Shown here: positions 34,050 through 44,199 of the stretch, one piece after another
Position numbering within the stretch: the first letter of the stretch is position 1
How the letters are laid out: each line of letters opens with the position of its first letter
Assembly: GCF_050624435.1 (NCBI RefSeq)
Contig: NC_134539.1
Coordinates: 42,564,001-42,628,000, forward strand
From: Tenrec ecaudatus
Lineage: Eukaryota > Chordata > Mammalia > Afrosoricida > Tenrecidae
DNA length: 64,000 bases
Direction: 5' to 3'
The notes under the pieces: generated by a model
Seen by the model: the letters and a program-made list of their open reading frames with translations, nothing else
Databases searched by the model: none
What the model was told of the DNA's origin: nothing
Made by a program: the position numbers and the translations under genes

Positions 34050-34307
34050 CAGTTGACTAGAGTGCTCCTCAGAGGCAAGGATGGCAAGACTTCATCTCAC
34101 CTACTTTGGACATGTTGTCAGGAGCGACCAGGCCCTGGAGAAGGACATCATGCTTGGTCAAGTAGAGGGGTGGTGAAAGAGAGGGAGCCCTGACACATGG
34201 CTGCAACAATGGTCTCCAGCAGGCTAACAATGGTGAGGATGGTGCAGGGCTGGGCAGTGTGTTGTTCTGTCGGGTACAGGGTCACTTGGTGGCACCTGAC
34301 AACCACA
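34050..34307 (+). mobile_element. BovB/RTE 3' end, sense
   Basis: It contains GAGTGCTCCTCAGAGGCAAGGATGGCAAGACTTC (in parts), CTTTGGACATGTTGTCAGGAG, GGGCTGGGCAGTGTGTTG and the tail GGTGGCACCTGACAACCAC. Its order matches 15940-16150 and 21770-22000. Confidence 0.8.
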
Positions 34308-34425
34308 TTCTGCATCATAGCAACCCTATTGGATAGGGTAGAATGGCCTCTGTGGGTTTCTGAGACTGGTGGCTTCTAACTACTGACGTTGTGGTTAGCA
34401 GGAGTCGGAATTGATGAGTTTTTTT
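34308..34425 (-). mobile_element. AfroSINE fragment with inverted tail
   Basis: Antisense CATAGCAACCCTATTGGATAG, TCTGTGGGTTTCTGAGACTG and GACGTTGTGGTTAGCAGG are followed by sense GAGTCGGAATTGATGAG. This repeats the fold-back layout at 13048-13262. Confidence 0.6.
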
Positions 34426-36415
34426 CAGCATCAAATGCTGTGCTGGGAGATGCCTGTGGAGACTTTCGGACGGGTCAAGTAGAATATTCCGTGGGTCCAA
34501 ACTTCAGACCGGGCCGGCACGCATGGCCTGAAAATGGAGAGAGGGAGAAGATGGTCGGCCGAACCTTAGGCCCGGTTCTCTTTCTCACTTTGACAAAGTT
34601 GTAACTGCAACTCTCTAGGAGGGAGTCTCCGAAGGCTGGCGCGAGTCGTGCGCAGGCCCTTGGGGAGGGGAACAGCATGTCATTTTTACTTTAGTGCTCT
34701 TTTAAAATATCTTTCTACATCCCCGCAACTAGCTGAGGGGGAGTAAGAGAGCAAAGCTGTCAGACCAGCAGCATCTTAATTATGGAGATTAGAAATATTT
34801 TATGCAATTGACACAGCCTCTTCTAAATTACATAGTATTACGGAAAATGACTGTCTAGGGCCAATGAGAAAGGAAGAAGGAAGCTCAGAGAGGAAGGACA
34901 GGTGAAGTTTGACAGTTGGTCCAATAAAATAATAATAGTTGGCGGGGGAGGGGGGAGTTTTAAAACCAGGCTAAGCTACAATTTTCATGGCCTGACATGA
35001 ATCTTTTCACACGATTTGAGAGAAGCTGTGAATCGTGGCAGCTAAGCTTCAAATTGCTAGTCCAGCCCAATCTCATGGCCACCCTCCCGCCTCCCATTAT
35101 CTCCTACACTGCAAGACTCGGAGAGACGCCGTTGGAATGCTTGAATGGTGAGGGAGTTGGTGGTCAAGTCGGGCTTGATTCCCAGGTAGCCTATGTCCTT
35201 TTCTCGGTGGGAGAAATATCAGTTAGTACCTCTGAAGTGGTACCTTGGTATTCTCAAAGAGATCAATTACTTCCCATGGCCTCGTAATTTCCTGCCAAGC
35301 ACAGAAGCATCTCCCGTCCTCCAAGAGGCCCACTGCAAGCATTCTAAAGGCCGAATGCTTTGGGAAAGACCAGGGAAGACTCCCATCAGTCCCTCTTACG
35401 CATCATTCTGCTGAATGGAGGCGGGAGTTGGTGAGCAGGAGCGAAGGCTTGAACACCTGCTGTTTTAATATTTCACCTTCCCTCCCCCGAGAGCTTCCTG
35501 CATGACGTCATCGTGGTGATGGGCTTAACCACTTTGGACCAAAGCCAACACTTCTTTCTCTAGGAGGCACCAAGTGATGGATACCAGGTGGCCATGTTGA
35601 TGGGAAAAGGTGGCCTCTCCAGAGACATTAGAGAGGGCTGGGGACCATAGCAAACCCCCCCCCCCCATGCTCTTCCTATCATGTGACTCTGCTCCACTTC
35701 CCATCAAGAGGAGTCATTGACAGTCTCTTCCTTCGAGTCTCAGTGGACCTGTGACTATGACAAAAGTGATGTGATGCTCTTTCTCAAGTTAGAATTCGGT
35801 TTCACTCGTGGAGCCCAGTCGCCATGCTATGCGACCTAATACAGCAAGATCTCCTACAGGCATTCTGGCTACTAGGCAGCAGACACTGTCAACTACAGGC
35901 ATGTAAGTGAGGTAACCTCTTGATAGCTCTATCTCCGTCTACTGCAACCACATGACAACCCCAAGTAGAACTACCTCCCCGGTCTAATGAAGCACCCAGT
36001 AAGTACTGTGGGGGCTGGTAATACATGCCAGCTGTTGTTTTCGGGTACCAAGTTTATTATTTGTTTCTAACGCTGCACCTTTGCCTAAGATTTTAAAAAT
36101 GTGTGTGCTCTTTTCCCCCCTCCTACTTTCACTTCCCTGAAACATACCTGTCCTTCAAGGAACAGGTCAAACCCCGTTTCCTCCACTGAAGCCATTTCCT
36201 GACCATTGAATTTTACATCGACCTGCACTTCCTCATGCCCCTCGATCCTGTGCGTGTTTTCTCCACCACTACTACTGCATTACCTGACAGGACCTGTCTC
36301 TCCATGCTCATTTCATTAACAACATTTCAGGTCATTTTCAAAGAGTACATGCTTTGGAACTACAAAGAATTCCAGTGTCAGTAGTCAACAAGTATACTCT
36401 GACATAACACATTGG
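34426..36415. other. Unique DNA
   Basis: No repeat or gene is recognised. A C12 run lies at 35655-35666. Frames of up to 96 codons have no recognised domain. Part may be regulatory but no specific site is claimed. Confidence 0.35.
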
Positions 36416-36418
36416 CTG

Positions 36419-36565
36419 TGAAAGGGGAGCTGACATCAAGGAGTTCAAGAAGAAAGAAAATGTTTTGAAACTGATGGTGGTAGCAATTGTACAATACCTA
36501 TTGGTGCAATTGAACTAGAGACTGTGATGGTATCTGTGAGAGCCCCCAATAAAATGATTAAAAAC
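36419..36565 (+). mobile_element. L1 3' end (+), short
   Basis: AAATGTTTTGAAACTGATGG, CAATTGTACAATACC and GAGAGCCCCCAATAAAATG are a diverged form of the L1 terminus. Confidence 0.65.
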
Positions 36566-36574
36566 AAAAAGAAC

Positions 36575-36715
36575 AACAACCCACTGGCTGCGAACTACAT
36601 GCTTGGAAGTTCAAGACCATGCCTAGGTGCCTCAAGAGAAAGACCTACTCATTGAATTCCCAAAACCCAGCCAATGAAAAGCACATGGAGCACAGCTCTA
36701 CTCTGCCACTGGGCT
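36575..36715 (+). mobile_element. AfroSINE variant, sense
   Basis: CTGGCTGCGAACTACATGC, GAAGTTCAAGACCATGCC, AAGAGAAAGACCTACTCATT and AAAAGCACATGGAGCACAGC follow the longer SINE variant with a CAATGAAAA..ATGGAGCACAG block. Confidence 0.65.
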
Positions 36716-36899
36716 TATCACAAACGACACAGAAATGTCTAATTCAGAGACTTTTCTGTCTTGCTCTAGCTCACCCATCCATGTCCATATCTTCTGCAAG
36801 GTAAATGTCCTCTCTGCTGTTCGCGGATTGGCACACATTCCTCACAACGTGTTCTGCACATACCCACAAGTTACACCAAGAAGATTCTATCATATCACT

Positions 36900-37420
36900 T
36901 TGTAGGCCTTTTTGGTTAAGGGTAGGTTGTAGATATATTTCCATATCAGTATGTACAGATCAACTTCATACATTTTAACAGAACCACTGTTCACTATTCC
37001 CTATTAGCTAGCTAGTTCCTTGCTCATGGGAACTGAGAGCCACCCCCTATTTTTCTTTACAGTCTTGCTATTATTAGACACATTCTTAAAGCATGAAATT
37101 GCCGGGTTAAAAGGAATGTGTTCTTTATACTTTGAGATAAATTCTTACATTCCTTTTTAGAAAGCAAGTAACTACTGATAACCCCATCAATAATGTATGA
37201 GAATACAGCGCCCTTCCCTGTGCTGGACATTATCGAAGTTTTTCATCTTGGTCAAGGTGTTAGGTTTAAATATTAGTGAGGTGGAGCGTGTCACGTTTTA
37301 TTCGTCTTTATACTCCCTCCACAGTGGATTTTTCTGCTGTGGCATTTTCCCATTTCTCTGTGTGGCATTTTAATTTCATTTATTTGTGTTGTTGTTGTTA
37401 TAGGAGCATTTTGTGTGTTA
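36900..37420 (-). mobile_element. Old L1 fragment, antisense
   Basis: It contains antisense L1 signatures: TTTCCATATCAGTATGTAC, ATGAAATTGCCGGGTTAAAAGG, CCCATCAATAATGTATGAGA and CTGTGCTGGACATTATC. Heavily diverged. Confidence 0.6.
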
Positions 37421-37439
37421 TGGATAGTTCTCTTCTAAA

Positions 37440-37640
37440 AACAAAACCAAAACATCAAACTCGACGCCACGCATCAATGCTGACTCATCGCAATCCCCCC
37501 ACTCCCGTGCACTTTTGAGACTGAAACTGTGGATGGGAGTAAACAGCCCCGTCTTTCTCCCGTGGAGCTGCTTGTGGTTTGAACTGCTGGCCATGCGGAT
37601 TGCTGCCCAACCTTTAACACTACACTGCCAAGGCTGCTTT
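37440..37640 (-). mobile_element. AfroSINE, antisense
   Basis: The tail complement AAACCAAAACATCAAACTCG is followed by CTGACTCATCGCAATC, TGGAGCTGCTTGTGGTTTG, AACTGCTGGCCATGCGGATT and the head complement ACTGCCAAGGCTGC. Confidence 0.8.
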
Positions 37641-37719
37641 CTCTTATAAAGAGCTGCTTGTCATTTGTGTTAATTTATGGTACCTTTTTGCATTTACCCC
37701 AAGCCAAAACCCTGAGTAG

Positions 37720-37855
37720 GCCTTCCTAGGTGTTGCAAACCTTTACAGGTGCAGGCAGCCTCGGTGCTCTCCCTGGGAGGGGCTGATGGGCTTGAACTGC
37801 AGACTTTGAGCTTAGTAGGCCAATGTTTATACAACCACGCCATCAAGGTTCGTTT
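37720..37855 (-). mobile_element. AfroSINE 5' part, antisense
   Basis: AACCTTTACAGGTGCAGGCAG, GGGAGGGGCTGATGGGCTTG, AACTGCAGACTTTGAGC and ACCACGCCATCAAGG correspond to the body and head in antisense. Confidence 0.65.
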
Positions 37856-38029
37856 TATTTTGCTTCCAAAAGGTTTAAAATGGTACCCTATTGGTCTGTT
37901 GCTAAGGTGTTGGACAATATTACCATCCAAGGAAAGGCTTCCAAGGAAATACTACATAATACTACATTTACTACATAAATGGCTATATTTATTGAAGATG
38001 TTTTACATACAAAAATCAAGGATTTAAAA

Positions 38030-38420
38030 TTTTTTTAAAAGTAATATTGATTGATAATTCACATATCATACAATCCAATGGTTTTATTTTTATATTAAAT
38101 AGTGTGAAATCGTAACCACAATCAATTTTACAATCTTATTTCTTGTTCATATTATTATTAGCTCTCCATTTCTCCCCAATCTCCCGACATAACTCTTAGA
38201 AACTATTAATCCAGTTACTGTCTCTATAAATTTACCTATTCTGGATTTCATATGAAGAAAAACATACTAAAAAATCCCCCAAACCTCTATAGAAAAGAAA
38301 GCAGAAAATAACAAAAACTGGAGAAAATTTAAAATGGGTCAAAAAGGAAAATGATAAGGTATTAAATTTTAACCTAACATCACAAGTAAGCAGTTTAAGG
38401 GAAAAAATTCTCATTAACTA
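38030..38420 (-). mobile_element. Older L1 3' end, antisense
   Basis: It is collinear with 9672-10010: GATAATTCACATATCATACA, AATCAATTTTACAATC and TATTAATCCAGTTACTG. The second copy supports one subfamily. Confidence 0.6.
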
Positions 38421-39345
38421 TTTAAATGAGATTTGAGGCATTTATGAATCTCCACTAATAAAGATCCATTGACAGAATGTATTTGTTCACTGAGGAAATA
38501 TTTAAGGAAAATTCTGTATACCCCCCTCTATTCTAGACTTTAGTAGACAATGGTAACCAGGTCTCGGGTTCTGTAGAACTCGAGTCCAGCAGAAGTGAGA
38601 ATATACGTGTTAACAGGAAGAAAAACTGTGATGTCACTTTTTTTAATTATACAAAACAATCAATCTCTTTGGGCCTCCTTTAAGTTTGTATGGTATGCAG
38701 GTTAATGTCTCTCATTGCCTTAATGTTCTACTCTCTTTTTCTATACCCTAAACTGTCACACTGATATGCCCTACTGCTTCCTTTCCAGAAACAAACAAAA
38801 ACCTCAGCAATCCCCTGACAATGAAAAACTTTTGAACTAGAGCCAACAATCCAGGATAAAGTGTAAGAATCTGCTTTTATAGCCCCCCCCCCCATTGTTC
38901 CAGTGGCCACCAACAGGCAGTTGTACTCACTTTGGGAAACACTACTCTCTATTGTCAATGTGTTTGCACTCCCACTAGAACGCAAGCTTTTTTAAAAAAT
39001 CCATGATTATGGAGTGTACTAGATAAGTTAACAGGTTACATGTCATGATCAGAGATGTTCAAGATGTAGCTTTGCTGTTCACAGCACTCCTTCACAGAAT
39101 GTAAACTTCTTAGAGGCAAGGGATATACTTCATTCATCTTTGCATTCCTACCACTTAATAGATACCAGGCTCATCGTATTCATGGCTCCAGTGTGAAATT
39201 GTTAAATAAGTAGATGCCTCCTTCAGAAGTGACTTCTTTCCTTTTCAAGTAATACTTAAAGTCCTCCTCTTCCTTCCTTATGCTAACACTTCCAAACAAA
39301 ACCAACACTACCATTATGGTAACAACATTTCAACCTCCTTCCTGA
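38421..39345. other. Unassigned DNA
   Basis: No gene or repeat is recognised; a C11 run lies at 38883-38893. Confidence 0.35.
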
Positions 39346-39530
39346 CATGTAAGTCATCAGTTCCTACTCATGGTGACCTGGACAGAGGAGAACCGCCTCT
39401 CTGGGTTTCAAGACTGCCAATCTTTACAGGAGCAGACAGCCTCATCTCTCTCTTGCAGAGTAGATGGGGGATTTGATCTGCTGTGGTTCCTAGCTTAGGG
39501 CGTACGTAGCCCATTAAGCCCCCAGGACTG
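39346..39530 (-). mobile_element. AfroSINE, antisense, diverged
   Basis: AAGTCATCAGTTCCTACTCA, GGACAGAGGAGAACCGCC, TGGGTTTCAAGACTGCC, TGGGGGATTTGATCTGCTG and CATTAAGCCCCCAGGAC occur in antisense SINE order. Confidence 0.7.
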
Positions 39531-39609
39531 TGGGGCTGATATCTGAGTAGATGCTATTTCATGGAACATGCATGGGGCTGTTTAACACAAAGGATGAGCA
39601 AAACGAAGA

Positions 39610-39806
39610 CCCGAAACTGAAACCCACAGCCGTGGAGTCAAGTCCAACTCCTAGGAGGGGTAGACTCGCTATGCTGGGCTGTCCAGGTTTGTAACTTTTG
39701 CAGAACCAGACAGCCACACCGTTCGTTCACAGCACAGCTCGTCAGTTCAAACTGCCAGCCTTTCCATTTGTAGCCACGTACCAACCACTGAGTCACCAGG
39801 GCTCCT
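39610..39806 (-). mobile_element. AfroSINE, antisense
   Basis: ACTGAAACCCACAGCCGTGG, AGTCAAGTCCAACTCC, AGTTCAAACTGCCAGCC and ACTGAGTCACCAGGGCTCCT. It ends with the intact complement of the SINE head. Confidence 0.8.
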
Positions 39807-42499
39807 CTCTCCAGCTTTTAGGGACAGCTTAATTAAAAGATAAAAGAAACAAATAGAATGAGAGGAAATCTAAATAAATATCACTCATAAAAGCAATAGG
39901 GGAAATACTGCACCTCTTTAACCGTGCCTTAACAGCAGCACTTCTAGAAAATGCAGATTATCTGAGCCTGCAACAAAGTATCCAAGTGACACCATAAATA
40001 AAAGCCAGAGTTATTAATTAGCAGTGAAGAAACATCAACCTAACAAGTGTGGGCAGGAGCAATGTTAGAGAGCTAGGGATTTATGACTTTCCCCAGAGCC
40101 TACTTGGGAACAATGTTGTCTTTTTCTGCCACAAGCCTGACTTGAGGGAAGCCCCTTTTCAGATTGGTGGGTCTCTAACTTCTGGGCTCCCCTGGCAGAC
40201 TGAGATGGATTTCCATCTTCTCCAATGGAAGCAGTGCTTGCTTGCCTCTCTGGTAATGAATGAAGAGTTCCAGCCCTTGGTTACAATTAGTTTTCATTTC
40301 TGGAGCATCGCCCAGGAGTGAAATGCAAATGCTCCGAGGAGGGTGTGAGGCGGATCCGGAAGCTGAGGTGCCGCTGAGGCAAGTTATTCTTGTGGGATAC
40401 GGCGGAGAACACAGTGTGTGCTAAAATGTAAATAACACAGCCGGAGCGCCAAGTGGCACGGGCTGGGTTTGAATGCTAAGCATTATACTCACACATACTT
40501 ATAGCTGCATGGATATTTCTGTTCCCTCAAATCGGAAAATCATGTGAACGGTGAGTCAGGCTTTACTAAAATCACCAGAAAGACTCTGAGTCCAGGGTTT
40601 TCCCTTGGTGAGTGACCAGTCCCGCAGCCTGCCCTCTGGAGCTGGAAACCTGGGAATTCACACAGCCAATTATGCAATCCTAGATCTCTGGGAAGCATTT
40701 CTCGTTGCCTCCGCTGGTAATCTGCTTTTACTCTACAGCACCAAGATTGATAAACCTTATAATTTTTATCCTGGTTAGTGCAGACGCAGTTCTTATGTAA
40801 GTTTTTCTAAAAGCCCCTGCTTTTTCTGCAGAAAAAAAACACCCAAGCCCTTCCCAGTGGGTTGCCCTGATGACAGCACAGGTGGTGCTGAGTTCAGTGC
40901 CTTGATCACCAGCTAGAGGGGGAAAACACCCCTTTGGTCATGATTGGATTGTTCTGTAGTTTGATTTCACTGAATCCTGGATGTGCTTGTTTATGAGAAA
41001 GAGTGAAAAGGAATAGTACATTGACCCCCCTGCCGCCCACCTCTAAATCATCCCTTCTATGAGGCTTCTTTGAGAATGAGGGGGATGGGAAAGGGACGCT
41101 CTTCTTTCTCCATTCTTAGAAGGTACAAAATATCCATGTAGGAGCTCTTAGTCTCTCTGGTGCTAATGTCATATTCCTATGTATATCTGGTGCATACATA
41201 CATAATAAGTATATTTACAAAGCACCTTGCAGAACCTAAGAACTCCTAGCTCCATTAACCCTTAAGAGGAAAACAAACCCAGAACATCCAAGTACGAAGA
41301 AACGCCTCCCTTTTAATTATAGCCACTCATCCTCCATGTCTACTAAGGATATCGCCAAAAGAGTGAAGCATGCTTTCCTCAAGCATTGCCGAGCCTGCTG
41401 CGTATTTATCTGCTTTTGCTATTCTAATTACAAAATAAACACTAGATACTCACTGAACAACTGCACTAGCCAAAAGGATTTTTATAATCTGAGAAGAACC
41501 GCTCCCATATTGGCTCGGCTAAGAGAAAGAACTCCCCATTCCTTGATTATAAAGAAGGAAGACAGATGGCTTCTTGTTTCAGACTGTAATTTTACTTTCA
41601 GCCTCCCTCCCTCAGTTAAAAACAAGATGTACTTTTCTGGCTTTAAAGGAAAATCTCAGGGGAAGGTTTTTATTCCTGGCTGCTTTGAATAATTTAAGAA
41701 ACACATTTGAGAGCACAGAGGCAGAGACAAAGGAGAAAATGTGCTTTTCCTTGTTCTCAGGGAGTTTGCAATCGAAATCGTGGCTTTTTACAATCAGGAT
41801 CGGGGACCAGAGCCATTCATTTCTTCACTTGAGTTATTGACTGGCGCCATGATGGTGACTCACCAAGCCCAGAGGCAAGGTGGACTCCCAATCCAGGGAA
41901 ATGGACCGTGGAAAGAATGAATGCTTCCACCTGAACTTGGCTTATGCTCATGGGCTAGATGAGATACTTCTGTTCGGGTATTTAATCAGGAGCCCCCTTT
42001 GAGGTCCTTCATAACACCGTTTCACAGAGGAGAAAAATCCAGTCACAGAGCTCGGAGTTACATTGGAACCTAATTAGCTAGGGGTTCCCCTCCTTTCCTG
42101 GCCTTTTCTTTGGGGGTTCCCGACTTTCTTTTGCTTAGACTCCCTGACAACCCACCTTCAATCCTTTCCTCCCCTGCCCTGGGACTTTAAGTGTTCTTCA
42201 AACTTACATTTGGCGCTGCAGCTCTCTGAAGCCTCAAAATGAGACATATAAAGTGACTGGAACTGATAAACCCTCTTTTAACACCAACCATTAACTTATT
42301 ACCGCCAGCTTTATTACACTGTCCTCAACTCACACACTTGTGGGTTGTAAATTTCGTGAAGAGGGTGCGTCCATTCTGATCTGCTGTCGCGGTGACGGCT
42401 GTATTAATTTAGCAGCTATCTACAGAAAGGGGCACGTCCCTTTTGCTCATCTCCGCATGCCAGTACCTAGCAATTACGGACATCGGAGCGCGCAGTGTG
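39807..42499. other. Repeat-poor upstream region of SLC44A1
   Basis: Almost no transposon signature is seen. An exact octamer ATGCAAAT lies at 40323-40330, and AT-rich blocks at 41380-41480 and 41560-41620 resemble noncoding regulatory DNA. Because this flanks the CpG-island promoter it is the best place to look for enhancers, but no site is established. Confidence 0.35.
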
Positions 42500-42555
42500 T
42501 TCACCCTGTTGTACTCGGGGTTGCTATGAGTCAGAGCCAACCCCGCAGCACCCAC
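42500..42555 (+). mobile_element. AfroSINE tail fragment
   Basis: CCTGTTGTACTCGGGGTTGC, TATGAGTCAGAGCCAACCCC and GCAGCACC match the 3' part of the SINE. Confidence 0.5.
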
Positions 42556-43069
42556 TGAACGACAGGAACGTCGTTTGTCCTCAGTCTGTGAACGAATACC
42601 GTAGTGTGTGTGTGCACGACCCTGTATGACAAAGTTGAGCTCACAGTCCACAGGGCTGTGCATTGAGACCTAAGAACTTGTTGCCCTTTGCCCATTTTTC
42701 GGCTCCTTATTTCCATTTGCACAGTGAGAGCACCTCTTTAGGGTCCGTCCCAGGATCAGTTTCCACACCCGCGCAATGGGTCAGTCGCACGCGCGGCTCC
42801 CCGGGGTTGAACGCCCAGGTGGCCCTCTCGGGAAACAGCTGGGCGAGCCCAGGCGACCCCTCCGGCCCGGCGAGCGCAGCGCCCGGGCGGGGCGGGCTGC
42901 CGGCTCCGGAAGCAGCCCGGGCCCATTTGGGCTGCGAGCCCGCCCGCCCCGGGCCGTCCCGGCTCCGCGAGGCGCGCCGTCGGAGGGCCGGCGCTCGGCC
43001 CCGGTGCCACGGCGAAATGGGCCCGGCGACTGCCGGCGCCGCCGCGCGCCCAACGGCCCGGCCTCGCTT

Positions 43070-43093
43070 CCGCCGCCGCCGCCGCCGCCGCCC
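43070..43093 (+). repeat. (CCG)8 trinucleotide tract in the promoter
   Basis: An uninterrupted CCG run upstream of the predicted exon 1. GC-rich trinucleotide tracts in promoters can vary in length; no expansion is evident. Confidence 0.85.
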
Positions 43094-43315
43094 GGCCGGC
43101 CGCACGGCGCCGCGCGGGGGGCGGGGAGTCTGATGGGAGACGCGCGCGGCGCAGAGGCGGCGGCGGCCCGGGAGGGGGAGCGGGCGAGGCTCTGGGCGCG
43201 GGAGGCGGGAGGCGGGGGCCAGGGGGAGGCGCCGCCGCCGCCCGCCCCTTTCCGCCGGGGAGCAGCTGCAGCCGCAGGAGCCGAGCAGCAGCCGCGCAGC
43301 CGCCGCCGCCGGGAG

Positions 43316-43354
43316 ATGTGGCCGGCGCTCGCCCCGCGCCGCGCCGCCTCCTGA
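43316..43354 (+). CDS. Upstream ORF 1 in SLC44A1 leader (12 codons)
   Basis: ATG at 43316 encodes MWPALAPRRAAS and stops with TGA at 43354. It lies 186 nt upstream of the main ATG. If the transcript starts upstream of it, it could dampen translation of the main frame. There is no evidence that it is translated. Confidence 0.35.
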   Translation: MWPALAPRRAAS

Positions 43355-43436
43355 GTCCCCGCCGCCGCCCGCGTCCGCGCCGCCGCCGAGTCGTGCCGGG
43401 CCAGGCCGCGCCCTCCCCGGGCGCCCGCCGGCTCGC

Positions 43437-43460
43437 ATGCCGAGGGGCTCCGGCGCGTAG
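43437..43460 (+). CDS. Upstream ORF 2 in SLC44A1 leader (7 codons)
   Basis: ATG at 43437 encodes MPRGSGA and stops with TAG at 43460, 41 nt before the main ATG. Its context (CTCGCATGC) is weaker than that of the main start. Being short, it would allow reinitiation. Translation is not shown. Confidence 0.35.
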   Translation: MPRGSGA

Positions 43461-43501
43461 CTGCGCGCCCGGCGCCGCCTCCGGGCTCCCCCGGCCCCGC
43501 C

Positions 43502-43534
43502 ATGGGCTGCTGCAGCTCCGCCTCCGCCGCGCAG
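43502..43534 (+). CDS. SLC44A1: SLC44A1 (CTL1/CD92) first coding exon, partial gene
   Basis: The gene encodes choline transporter-like protein 1, a multi-pass membrane transporter supplying choline at the plasma and mitochondrial membranes for phospholipid synthesis. Only the first 11 codons are here: MGCCSSASAAQ. The known mammalian N-terminus is MGCCSSASSAAQ, so one residue appears to be missing; this is a minor lineage difference. The ATG has a strong context (GCCATGG). The exon ends in CAG at 43534 with donor GTGAGC at 43535, giving phase 0. The remaining roughly 650 codons lie downstream of this window. Gly2 with Cys3/Cys4 resembles a myristoylation/palmitoylation signal, which is inference. 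Confidence 0.85.
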
Positions 43535-44199
43535 GTGAGCGGCGCCCGCCTCCCGGCCGCCCTCCAGGATGCCGCCCCCGCTCTGCGCCGCGGGCGCCCG
43601 CCGCCCCGGAGCCCCCCGCGCCTCCCTGCACCCCCCCCCCCGCGCGCCTGCCCGCCCGCCCTCCGTCCCCCCTCGGTCCCCGGCCTCCCGCTGGTGCCCC
43701 GCGCTGGCTCCGCGGCTGCGACCCGCGGGCGCCTGGGCTCGCCCCCGCTGCGTGCCCCGAGCTGCCTCGCGCCGCCTCTGGACCTGGCCCCTGCCCCCCG
43801 GTCACACCTGAGCGGCCCGCCCGCAGGTAGAGGCACCGCAGGCGCCGCCTCTGGGCCCCAGGTGGCACCCGCTCCCCTCGCCCTCCGGGCCTCTCCCGCG
43901 GACTGTGCGCTGTGCTCCCAGGAGCTGTACCCTCGCCTGGCTGCTTCACCCTCTTCCCGCCTCTGCTCCGTTGGAGCTGCTGTCCCATTTTTATTTACCC
44001 ACCGCCCCATTCCTGGCTCAAGTGTGGAAGCGGGTCCCGGAGCCCCGTGACAGCCCTCTGCCGAGATCCCACCCTCTGGTCGCCTACCCCATCCCCCCTT
44101 TGTGCCTCGACCCGGGGCTCCGCGGCCTCGTCACAGCCGGAGGCCCCTGCGGGATCGCCGGGACTGGCCTGGGAAGGAGATTGGGCACCTGGTGGGTGA

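Larger units (their letters stand above)
43250..43534 (+). other. SLC44A1: SLC44A1 exon 1 (5' UTR plus 11 codons)
   Basis: The 3' end of the exon is fixed by the donor at 43535. The 5' end is an estimate, because CpG-island promoters start at several points and no initiator is certain. The leader is GC rich and contains two short upstream ORFs. Confidence 0.5.
42770..44190 (+). promoter_or_regulatory. SLC44A1: CpG-island promoter of SLC44A1
   Basis: About 1.4 kb is very GC rich with CpG retained, unlike the flanking AT-rich DNA. Overlapping Sp1-type boxes GGGCGGGGCGGG lie at 42885-42896, with another G-rich box at 43115-43127 and several GC-rich repeats from 43155 to 43230. No TATA box is apparent, as expected for a housekeeping gene with dispersed starts. 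A (CCG)8-like tract is at 43070-43093. The island spans the first exon and the start of intron 1. Confidence 0.88.

Noticed and set aside
42780-43240. Divergent gene sharing the CpG-island promoter
   Set aside because: No minus-strand start codon with coding-like sequence and splice donor was recognised upstream of the island.
42707-44050. Long overlapping ORFs on both strands (up to 410 codons)
   Set aside because: They are Arg/Pro/Ala/Gly-rich translations of a CpG island in several frames, with no domain. GC-rich DNA has few stops.
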